Shown piece by piece: positions 43,801 through 50,473 of a stretch of DNA of 64,000 nt. This DNA comes from M55B127 sp035269185. GTDB lineage: Bacteria > Bacillota > Halanaerobiia > Halanaerobiales > M55B127. The first letter of the stretch is position 1. Each line of letters starts with the position of its first letter. Under the pieces are notes generated by a model, which saw nothing but the letters and a program-made list of their open reading frames with translations, searched no databases and was not told the origin of the DNA. The stretch is from NCBI GenBank assembly GCA_964430875.1, contig CAYSHP010000004.1:1-64000 (forward strand), given 5' to 3'. A program made the position numbers and the translations under genes.

Positions 43801-44058
43801 GACTGGGGTTGGTATCTAGAAAACAATCTTAGCTTTGACTTTGAAGATCAAGAAGATATTATAGATGAAGCTAATATCCAACTTAAAAAGAATTTTCACT
43901 GTAGAGAAATTATATTTAGCTATGATTATTTACAGGATGAATATACCATCCAATATTCAATTAACCTATTCCCTTCACAAGGAATAGAATTTATTAAAAA
44001 TGAAGATAATCTTATTTTTGATTCCAATGTTGAAGATATTTTACAAGAAGAAAATTAA
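40831..44058 (+). CDS. LptF/LptG-type permease fused to an LptD-like outer-membrane barrel
   Basis: One uninterrupted frame of 1,075 residues. Residues 1-365 are a YjgP/YjgQ (LptF/LptG) lipopolysaccharide-export permease, with six transmembrane helices and a periplasmic domain (TMTGIGRLNRENEITAFRMG; LAQPLVAFIFVLIAVPLSLT). Residues 373-394 are a hydrophobic segment ending in SSAQA, an ideal signal-peptidase site. From 395 comes an OstA-like jellyroll and then a long beta-rich part resembling LptD (TGCDFKKPHYYFDAKRI, PLFYWPYLYI), with alternating aromatic strands to the end. No ribosome site or ATG occurs at the junction. Permease and barrel belong in different membranes, so processing at AQA-SEE is inferred. 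Possibly two genes joined by loss of a stop. Confidence 0.8.
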   Translation: MSKKRITLLDKYIIKEITFPFLASVIIITIILLGNYLFQLTDLIIVKDVPIYLVLKLLFYNLPDIIVRTFPIAILFSTMTGIGRLNRENEITAFRMGGISLYRLIIPVLVLGILISGLTFIFNEEVVPWSNHKAKNIIRNTILKESMPNTQEEVFFRGPKGRLFYVKEYKEDEEILKNVIIYNIKNSNQDEQYPEVITANKGIIKENVWVLENGIIHEYNNDGNIILESQFKQMEFKISEEMKEVYGNQKTTDEMSREELAKNIRLFRQSGISVNSLLVDYHLKLAQPLVAFIFVLIAVPLSLTNKESKAVNITFTIIIIFAYYLLLSICRSLGRNEILSPLLAAWLPNITFLILGLLILFLKESFEKLIYKILPGILIFFLIFTFLPLSSAQASEEFIINSDSLSYNPNTKILKIEGKVNGRYENIYLKSKQIKVRVKGEEKQIFQQPENIEMLPGNITGCDFKKPHYYFDAKRIVISPGEYLKAYNVIFKELNGKLPLFYWPYLYISLKDEEQNFFPQVGYNNKRGWFLKTTYNYYLDRFDLPGSVYLDYYTLTGFAGGVKQYIINDNKQKSYIYFYKQANNIDIVNLFNWESEVYHQYKGEHWQEESSFFYQEYDNKEEFTSQLSLNNRFNNRNINIKTYYDNLNYFQSDFNDRKSYGAYFSFNNKYFDSLSLDLGYDVDYDYDPIDGLDEYYDKELGIVNDWGNNWETGLDYEHEEQNKPDDVNKTRWGGKGYISKEYEEYKYTLLWERYDPNFSAEDEVAFYRAPEFNAEYEPAGNFTYLMQIGHYYEDTSEIEGNRTRLELIYDDKLKIGNYNTLNLKQKLHSNFYSVRYFKDIVKPYQAVSESELKLTTQLGENITLNNSYEMTRYLGFSPFNFDQAEFATLLKNQFKYSLNNKLNLKLNSGYDFEEEEFLLLEILGSLNISDYWRLQIGTKYDINQKMFDDNLYFTSNYVSEKLRHRLGLEYNLNTNKLIEADSSFSYKIKGDWGWYLENNLSFDFEDQEDIIDEANIQLKKNFHCREIIFSYDYLQDEYTIQYSINLFPSQGIEFIKNEDNLIFDSNVEDILQEEN

Positions 44059-44076
44059 TAAATGGAGGATTTGTAA

Positions 44077-44727
44077 ATGAGCAAATTTAAATCAAAATTA
44101 TTAATATTGTTTCTCTTTATATTTTTATTAAATAACCTAACAGTTGTAATTGCACAGGACACTAATAGTGAAACTGAAACTGTCTATATTGATGCTGACC
44201 ATCTAAAATATGAAGAGGAGAAAACCTTATTAACAGGAAATATTACGATACGTAAAGATACAACTACTATTAAAGCTGCTAATGGTGAACTATTACGTGA
44301 AGAAAATAAATTATTATTAAATAATAATATTGATGTTGAATATGAAGATGGTAAAGTAACCTCTAATAATTTAATCGCTTCATTAAAAGAGGAAGAATAT
44401 GTCTTTGAAAATAATGTTAAAATGGATTATAAACTTGAAAATCAAGAAGAAAATATGGAATTAAAAAGTGAATATCTCAAAATATTTGGAGAAAATAATT
44501 CTTTTAATGCCAAAAATAATGTATTAATCAAATATGAAGGCAAAAATTTTAAAGGAGATAATGCAGAATATGTGGGAGAAGAGGAGATATTATATCTAAC
44601 GGGTAATGTGAGGATTGAAGAAGGAGAAGATTGGGTTAAAAGTGACCAAGCTAAGTTCTTTTTAGGATCTGAAGAAGGCGGATATACTGCAGATGGTAAT
44701 GTACAGATTAAAATGACACTAGATTAA
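44077..44727 (+). CDS. OstA/LptA-like periplasmic protein
   Basis: A 216-residue exported protein. The signal peptide (MSKFKSKLLILFLFIFLLNN, cleavage near VIAQD, about 27) is followed by a repeated beta-jellyroll of the LptA/LptC/OstA superfamily (VYIDADHLKYEEEKTLLTGN, IKAANGELLREENKLLLNNN, GDNAEYVGEEEILYLTGNVR). It would form the periplasmic bridge that carries lipopolysaccharide from the LptF/G permease to LptD, both encoded in the gene directly upstream (gap 18 bases). LptA and LptC cannot be told apart from sequence alone. No transmembrane anchor remains after cleavage, which favours LptA. Confidence 0.78.
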   Translation: MSKFKSKLLILFLFIFLLNNLTVVIAQDTNSETETVYIDADHLKYEEEKTLLTGNITIRKDTTTIKAANGELLREENKLLLNNNIDVEYEDGKVTSNNLIASLKEEEYVFENNVKMDYKLENQEENMELKSEYLKIFGENNSFNAKNNVLIKYEGKNFKGDNAEYVGEEEILYLTGNVRIEEGEDWVKSDQAKFFLGSEEGGYTADGNVQIKMTLD

Positions 44728-44745
44728 ATCAAAAAGGAGAAATTT

Positions 44746-45183
44746 ATGTTTATCTTTATAGGCCTTGTTTTGATTGTTATAGACCAATCAATTAAATATA
44801 TTGTGCAAAATAATATGTTTTTAGGTCAACCTTATCCTGTAATTGAAGACTTTTTATATCTAAACTATATAAAAAATACCGGAATTGCCTTTGGTTTATT
44901 TAAAAATAATAATTTGTTTATGATAATAATTATTTCTATAATACTACTTATTTTATTATATTTTTATAAACAAGAAAAAAATAAAGTTTTTTCCTTAAAA
45001 ATTTCTGTTACTTTATTAGTGAGTGGAGCTATTGGTAATTTAATTGATAGGCTTTTCTATGGTTTTATTATTGATTATATTGATTTTATTTTTTGGCCAG
45101 CCTTTAACTTAGCAGATGCTTTAATTGTTATAGGCAGTATTTTACTAGGTATCTATATAATATTTATAGCTGAAGCAAAATAA
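44746..45183 (+). CDS. lspA: Lipoprotein signal peptidase (signal peptidase II)
   Basis: Inner-membrane aspartyl protease that removes signal peptides from lipid-modified prolipoproteins. It has 145 residues and four transmembrane helices. The catalytic Asp pair is D101 (GAIGNLIDRL) and D124 (FNLADA). Other family features are VIDQSIKY near residue 13 and NYIKNTGIAFG near 45. It is 18 bases after the LptA-like gene and 19 bases before lgt. The ATG follows AAAAGGAG. Its substrates should include the nearby lipoproteins at 38060 and 47611. Confidence 0.95.
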   Translation: MFIFIGLVLIVIDQSIKYIVQNNMFLGQPYPVIEDFLYLNYIKNTGIAFGLFKNNNLFMIIIISIILLILLYFYKQEKNKVFSLKISVTLLVSGAIGNLIDRLFYGFIIDYIDFIFWPAFNLADALIVIGSILLGIYIIFIAEAK

Positions 45184-45202
45184 TATCTTTGGAGGTTAAA
45201 CA

Positions 45203-45964
45203 GTGATTGAGCCCATTGCTTTAAAGATAGGTCCACTTAATATACATTGGTATGGTTTAATAATAAGCTTTGCCTTATTATTGGGTTTTTCATTTGTAAT
45301 CTATCAAAGTAAAAAATCAGTTATACCAACTGAATTTTTTTTAGATTTTTTTATTATTGGAATTCCAATCAGTGTAATAGGGGCCAGAATATATTTTGTG
45401 ATATTTAATTTAAATTACTATCTAAGTAATCCATATAAGATAATAGCTATTTGGCAGGGTGGTCTAGCTATACATGGAGCAATCATAGGTGGTTTGTTAA
45501 TATTAATATATTTAACCCGAAAAAGAAAATTATCATTTTTAAAAATAGTAGACATCTTAGCACCAGCTGTAATTTTAGGACAGGCAATTGGCAGATGGGG
45601 TAACTTTATAAACCAAGAAGCCTATGGAGATATTGTTAGTAAAGAATTTATTAGTAATTTTCCTGATCTTATTCAAAACCAAATGTTTATTCAAGGGAAC
45701 TACCATCACCCCACTTTTTTATATGAATCTATGTGGAATATTATTATATTTATCTTATTAATCTGGTTGAGTAATCAAATGTTTAGTAAAGATGGAGATA
45801 TCTTCTTTTCATATATGGTCGGATATTCAATCGGACGATTTTTTATTGAAGATCTTAGAACCGATAGTTTAATGTTTTTAAACTTTCAAGTTGCTCAATT
45901 AATCAGTATTATTTTAATTTTATTTGGCCTTATTATGATATTTATAAGACATTATAAATCTTAA
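45203..45964 (+). CDS. lgt: Phosphatidylglycerol:prolipoprotein diacylglyceryl transferase
   Basis: Adds diacylglycerol to the lipobox Cys of prolipoproteins, the first step of lipoprotein maturation, in the inner membrane. It has 253 residues with seven predicted transmembrane helices. The Lgt signature GRWGNFINQEAYG is present near 132, and HPTFLYES near 172 is also highly conserved. The GTG start follows a strong GGAGG. It lies between lspA and lnt, so the entire lipoprotein pathway is in one operon. Confidence 0.95.
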   Translation: MIEPIALKIGPLNIHWYGLIISFALLLGFSFVIYQSKKSVIPTEFFLDFFIIGIPISVIGARIYFVIFNLNYYLSNPYKIIAIWQGGLAIHGAIIGGLLILIYLTRKRKLSFLKIVDILAPAVILGQAIGRWGNFINQEAYGDIVSKEFISNFPDLIQNQMFIQGNYHHPTFLYESMWNIIIFILLIWLSNQMFSKDGDIFFSYMVGYSIGRFFIEDLRTDSLMFLNFQVAQLISIILILFGLIMIFIRHYKS

Positions 45965-45994
45965 ACTTTAAATTAGATGTTAGGAGCTTATTAT

Positions 45995-47353
45995 ATGAAC
46001 TTTCTGTTTGTTGTCATTTCCGGTATTTTATATTTTATCCCTTTTTTTAATCCAGACCTATATTTTATTAGCTGGTTTGCCTTCCTTCCTTTTTTATTCA
46101 GTATATATAAAGATAAATATAATCTATTATTTCTTAAAAGCTGGCTTTTAGGTTTTTTAATTTATATAGGCGTTGGTTATCCACTTTATTATCCTATAAA
46201 AATGTTTACTGATTTCCCTAATTTATTAGTAATTATTATAATAATTATTTTGTTTGCCATCTTATCTTTAATCTATGGACTTTTGGGTAAAATATATAAA
46301 ATAATTCAAAAGAAAAAAGGCTTTAATCCTTATCTCTTTTCTTTAAGCTGGTTAGGTTTAGAAGTAATTAGACATATTATCCTAAACTTCTTTCCTCTAG
46401 GTTATCTCGGCTATACACAAGCTCATTTTACTCAGATTATTCAAATAGCAGACTTAGGAGGAGTCTTTATAGTTAGCTTTATTATAGTACTTTTTAATGC
46501 ACTAATTTTTAAATTTATCATTTCTAAAAACAAAAGATATATTTTCACCTTAATAGTAATAATTGCTTTAGTTATTTCATACGGCCAATATCAAAAAAAT
46601 AGATATACAAAAACAAATGAAATAATAAATGTAGGTATATTTCAAAGTGAAATAGAACAAAAAGAAAAATGGTTGCCTAATAATATTGAAAAATATAATG
46701 AATTATTTATTAATGATAATCCTAAATTTGCTAATACAAGTTTAATTATAACACCTGAATCAGCCCTGACTTTTGATATGAATAAAGATTTAAAATATAG
46801 AGAGAAAGTATTAAGTAAAATTGAAAAAATAAACAAATTCTATCAAATAGGTACTCTTTCTACAAAAGATAACAAAAATCAATATTATAATAGTACTTAT
46901 TTGATAAACCCAGCCGGTGAAATAGAAAATAGATATGATAAAAACAAATTAGTATTGTTTGGAGAAAAGGTATACTTTTCTGATCTTTTATATAAAATAA
47001 CAGGTTACAGAATTAATTCTTTACTAGCGGGAAAAGAAGTGAAAATATTTAAAACTCCTTTTGCAAGTTGGAAAACCATTATTTGTTCTGAAATACTACA
47101 TCCAAAATTTGTTGCTAAAAGAATAGAAGAAGTAGATTTTGTTATTAATCAGTCAAATGAAGCCTGGTTTAAAAATAATAAAAATTTAAAAAATCAAATG
47201 TTTGCTAGTTTGATATTTCGAGCAGTTGAAAATAGGCGATCTTTTATAAAAGCCGGTAATAAAACCTATAGTGGGATTGTATATCCCAATGGAAATTATG
47301 TAAAATTTAAAAATGAATTAAATATAAACATTGAAGTTCAACTAAAACAATAA
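45995..47353 (+). CDS. lnt: Apolipoprotein N-acyltransferase
   Basis: Adds the third acyl chain to lipoproteins, a step needed for Lol transport to an outer membrane. It has 452 residues: about seven to eight N-terminal transmembrane helices, then a nitrilase-like periplasmic domain with the catalytic triad E255 (TPESAL), K316 (YDKNKLVLFGE) and C364 (IICSEIL). Lnt is rare in Firmicutes, so it supports a diderm envelope. An ATG at 45977 is in frame, but TAGGAG lies after it and points to the ATG at 45995. A strong terminator follows, closing the operon that began with the protease or the permease gene. Confidence 0.92.
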   Translation: MNFLFVVISGILYFIPFFNPDLYFISWFAFLPFLFSIYKDKYNLLFLKSWLLGFLIYIGVGYPLYYPIKMFTDFPNLLVIIIIIILFAILSLIYGLLGKIYKIIQKKKGFNPYLFSLSWLGLEVIRHIILNFFPLGYLGYTQAHFTQIIQIADLGGVFIVSFIIVLFNALIFKFIISKNKRYIFTLIVIIALVISYGQYQKNRYTKTNEIINVGIFQSEIEQKEKWLPNNIEKYNELFINDNPKFANTSLIITPESALTFDMNKDLKYREKVLSKIEKINKFYQIGTLSTKDNKNQYYNSTYLINPAGEIENRYDKNKLVLFGEKVYFSDLLYKITGYRINSLLAGKEVKIFKTPFASWKTIICSEILHPKFVAKRIEEVDFVINQSNEAWFKNNKNLKNQMFASLIFRAVENRRSFIKAGNKTYSGIVYPNGNYVKFKNELNINIEVQLKQ

Positions 47354-47384
47354 TAAGGAGTTTAAATTTAATAGCTAAATTTTT

Positions 47385-47415
47385 AAAAGCCCTCTGGGCT
47401 TTTTTTATTTTTTTC
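47385..47415 (+). terminator. Terminator of the Lpt/lipoprotein operon
   Basis: AAAAGCCC (47385-47392) pairs with GGGCTTTT (47396-47403) across a three-base loop, followed by a long T-rich tail. Confidence 0.88.
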
Positions 47416-47453
47416 TATATATTGTTTCCTTACTTTGAAATTATATTTAAATA

Positions 47454-47475
47454 ATTATACATAATAGCGTATAAT
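47454..47475 (+). promoter_or_regulatory. Possible promoter with operator for the lipoprotein/barrel pair
   Basis: The perfect inverted repeat ATTATAC (47454-47460) and GTATAAT (47469-47475) contains a -10-like TATAAT in its right arm; TTTAAA 18 bases upstream is a poor -35. The 5' leader would be about 130 bases. Confidence 0.4.
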
Positions 47476-47610
47476 GTATTATTAGCAAGTAAGAATGACT
47501 TAAATTGAATTAATGGTCTAAATTATTATTTAATATTAAATGTTTTTCTACGTATATAGAAATAAGAGAGCGGAAATTTTTAAATCTAACAAAAAAATAG
47601 ACAAGGGGAA

Positions 47611-49113
47611 GTGATTAAAATTAACAAAAAATATCTTAGTATTCCTATTTTTCTTTTAATCTTAATTATATTTTTAACTGGTTGTTCCAAAAATCCGGTT
47701 ACCAATAATTATGGACCATCCTGGGATATGATGCTGCAACTACCTGTTACCGAACAAGAAGATACTTTAAATGACTTAGTAGAGGCAGAACAGTTTGATA
47801 ATATGGGTATATCTACAGATGAAACAAGTATTATCAGTTTTTATGTTATTGGTACTCAAGAAAAACCGATTACCAAGAATTTAGACCTGGATTTACCAGA
47901 ATTAGAAGCAAATTTAGCTAGTGGCATAGATGTAAGTGAGAATATAGGCTTTGATAATGGTACTGGTGATTTACCATCAGTAACCCTTCAATTTCCAGAC
48001 ATGACCTTTGGTAGTTCAGGAAATGTATTAACCTTTTCCTTATCAAATATCGTTGGTAACCAAATTGATAATATCACTATCGAACTTTGGGATAAAAATG
48101 CTGGTAGAACAACACCACTTGATACAATTAGTTTTAATAATGTAACTAATGATGAAAGTAAGAATCTTTATTTAAATAATAAAGTTATCGAAGAAGAAAA
48201 TCTAGAAATGAAATTTAGTTATGAACAAAGCTCTGGACCGGTTACCGCAGATATGTCTATTACAGGATTACAAAACATCACTATTAAAAAAGTGGAAAAT
48301 TTAGAAGTATCTACTTTAGATACTCCTACTTTTAACGATCTAACTGTAGAATTAGGTGTATTTGAAAGTATTAAAGGATATGATGGTAATAACGCAGAAT
48401 TAAAGATTTCAATAACTGAACCAAGTAGTATGAATATAGACTTTGCTTTTGACACCATATCAATTGCTGGAGTAGCAGGCACAAAAGAAAATGATTATTT
48501 TATATGGTCTGGCAGTGAAATACAGTTAGGTACTGTTTCTTTAGATGGAACCTTAGAAGTGCCTAGTGATAATATAATAAACTATGATTCAACTGATACT
48601 GCTAATATAGATGTCTCTATAAAAGGAAAAGCAGAAAAGACAGAAATTCCACCAGAATATCAAGATGAATTTAATATTGAAAATGGAGATTTAATCTATA
48701 CTTCAGATCCAATGGAAGTAGATATCTCTCAAGATGATATTGACACAATGCAAGAAGGTGTAATTAATTTAGATGAAACCTATCTTGAAACTATTATTGA
48801 AAATAATACTGGTCTTCAATTAGCAGCTGAAGTATATATAGGAAACGACAAAAGTAATCTATATATTACTGATAATAAAGTTAATGAGAGATTACTTGAA
48901 GTTACTTTGAATGAAAATGAACCTAAACGTTTTCTCTTAAAAAATGCTATAAATAAAGTGGAAGAGACCTTAACAGAAGGTAATGTATATATGGGTATCA
49001 AATTCATTGCTGGAGATTTAGATGTTGATACAGGAACAGATATCAACTTTACAGATAATATGTCGCTTAATATAAAAAGTTCAGTCTATGTAAAAGTACG
49101 TATTAATCAATAG
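47611..49113 (+). CDS. Lipoprotein of unknown function with beta-rich repeats
   Basis: A 500-residue lipoprotein: hydrophobic signal and lipobox FLTGC (Cys about 25), then a beta-rich Asp/Asn/Thr-rich body. Two internal stretches look alike (SGIDVSENIGFDNGTGDLPS; ENIGFD; VTLQFPDMTFGSSGNVLTFS and NADMSITGLQNITIKKVENL), suggesting sandwich domains. No enzyme motif. It is followed after three bases by a predicted outer-membrane barrel, so a surface or barrel-associated role is likely. The only canonical start, GTG 47611, overlaps the Shine-Dalgarno AAGGGGAAGTGAT; ATT at 47620 is in better position. Confidence 0.65.
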   Translation: MIKINKKYLSIPIFLLILIIFLTGCSKNPVTNNYGPSWDMMLQLPVTEQEDTLNDLVEAEQFDNMGISTDETSIISFYVIGTQEKPITKNLDLDLPELEANLASGIDVSENIGFDNGTGDLPSVTLQFPDMTFGSSGNVLTFSLSNIVGNQIDNITIELWDKNAGRTTPLDTISFNNVTNDESKNLYLNNKVIEEENLEMKFSYEQSSGPVTADMSITGLQNITIKKVENLEVSTLDTPTFNDLTVELGVFESIKGYDGNNAELKISITEPSSMNIDFAFDTISIAGVAGTKENDYFIWSGSEIQLGTVSLDGTLEVPSDNIINYDSTDTANIDVSIKGKAEKTEIPPEYQDEFNIENGDLIYTSDPMEVDISQDDIDTMQEGVINLDETYLETIIENNTGLQLAAEVYIGNDKSNLYITDNKVNERLLEVTLNENEPKRFLLKNAINKVEETLTEGNVYMGIKFIAGDLDVDTGTDINFTDNMSLNIKSSVYVKVRINQ

Positions 49114-49116
49114 AAA

Positions 49117-50295
49117 GTGGTGATTAAAATTAACAACAAAAAATTATTATTATTATTAATCTCATTACTTATATTAGTTTTTTCAATCAATGCAAATATA
49201 GTTGCTAAATCTAATATTTATATTGAAAGTAATGATCCTTACTATAGTAACCCAGCTTTAGATAAAAACAATAAAACATTTACAATAAACTTATTAGGAT
49301 ATGGAAAAATTGCAAATAACGGCATCAACAGTAAATACCTTAATCAACATTTGGAAGAAAAAGATAAAGATAAAATACTCTCTAATATTAGTAATAGTGA
49401 ATTACTCTTATTAGGTGATGGTAATCAACAGTTTAATATTCAATATAAAAACTTTACCTTTTTTGCCGGAATAACTGAAATAGGTATGGTAAGTATTCCT
49501 AAAGATGCAATTGAAATACTCTTAAAAGGTAATGAATTAGAAAAAGAATACAGTTTGGAAAATACTCAGGGAAACCTTGCTCTATATACTGATACAGGTC
49601 TAAGTTATTCATTTAAAAATATAAGTCTAGCTGATCAATTTAATGCACAGGAAGTTAGACTAGGAGGCTCTGTTCATTATTTAAGCGGGGGTATTGCTAA
49701 CCTAACTGGAGAAGGCAGTTTTTCTTTAAACTATACAGATACAATTTCAGGCTCTGGTATAATAAAAGCAGAATATGCAGAAAATGCAACTGGCTATTCT
49801 TTAGATTTTGGTATTCATACTAAGGTAAATGAGAAGCTAGCTTGGGGTGCTTCAATTTCTAATATAGGTTCTCTCTCTGCTGATAAAGCAACCTATTATG
49901 AATATAGTTATGATCCTGTCGAAGAAAAATTTACAGAAACAACTGACCAACCCTTAAGTAGTTTGAATTATAGTTTACCCCTAAAAATTAAACTGGGAAC
50001 AAAATATAAATGGAAAGAAAACATAAACTTAATTGGTACCTATGCAATGACAAATTATAATAGTGGATATGCAGATCATAAAATATCAGGTGGCTTAGAA
50101 TATCAAAAATTTAAGTTTTTACCACTTAGTTTAGGTGTAACTTATTCCTCATTACAAGGTAATATGACACTCTCTAGTGGAGCAACTCTTAAACTAGGGT
50201 TTATGGAAGCAACAATCACATTCTCCGATTTACAAGCTTTATTTAACGGTTCACAAAGTATTTCACTGGGAATAAGTTCTGGATTTTCATTTTAA
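49117..50295 (+). CDS. Predicted outer-membrane beta-barrel protein
   Basis: A 392-residue exported protein with a signal peptide (LLLLLISLLILVFSINANIV, cleavage near VAKS) and many amphipathic strands (YSLDFGIHTKVNEKLAWGAS; LKIKLGTKYKWKENINLIGT; SISLGISSGFSF). The last residue is Phe in an x-F-x-F end, the BAM-recognition signature of outer-membrane barrels. The YYSNPALDKNNKTFTINLLG start is like DUF5723-type barrels. It follows a lipoprotein gene after three bases and probably forms a complex with it. Canonical starts GTG 49117 or 49120 lie within AAAGTGGTGAT; ATT at 49129 is likely used. Confidence 0.75.
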   Translation: MVIKINNKKLLLLLISLLILVFSINANIVAKSNIYIESNDPYYSNPALDKNNKTFTINLLGYGKIANNGINSKYLNQHLEEKDKDKILSNISNSELLLLGDGNQQFNIQYKNFTFFAGITEIGMVSIPKDAIEILLKGNELEKEYSLENTQGNLALYTDTGLSYSFKNISLADQFNAQEVRLGGSVHYLSGGIANLTGEGSFSLNYTDTISGSGIIKAEYAENATGYSLDFGIHTKVNEKLAWGASISNIGSLSADKATYYEYSYDPVEEKFTETTDQPLSSLNYSLPLKIKLGTKYKWKENINLIGTYAMTNYNSGYADHKISGGLEYQKFKFLPLSLGVTYSSLQGNMTLSSGATLKLGFMEATITFSDLQALFNGSQSISLGISSGFSF

Positions 50296-50320
50296 ACATA
50301 TAGATAAAACATATATAATT

Positions 50321-50347
50321 AATCCCGCTTTTTAGCGGGATTTTTTA
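50321..50347 (+). terminator. Terminator after the barrel gene
   Basis: AATCCCGCT (50321-50329) pairs with AGCGGGATT (50334-50342), then TTTTATA. Confidence 0.9.
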
Positions 50348-50381
50348 TATTCACACTAACATTTTTCTATATCCTATAAAA

Positions 50382-50427
50382 AGAATCAAAGAAAAAACTT
50401 GATTCTAAGTACATATACCTATAAAAT
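50382..50427 (+). promoter_or_regulatory. Promoter of the TypA gene with overlapping inverted repeat
   Basis: TTGATT (50399-50404), a 17-base spacer and TAAAAT (50422-50427). The -35 is covered by the right arm of a perfect 8-bp inverted repeat, AGAATCAA (50382-50389) and TTGATTCT (50399-50406), a possible operator. Confidence 0.6.
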
Positions 50428-50473
50428 AGATAATGTTGCTTATATAAAGAAAGACAGATAGAAAGGAATGTTT

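Noticed and set aside
40831..44058. Splitting the permease-LptD frame into two genes
   Set aside because: Only a TTG at 41950 near the junction could serve, and it has no ribosome site; the frame is uninterrupted, so one gene is annotated with processing proposed.
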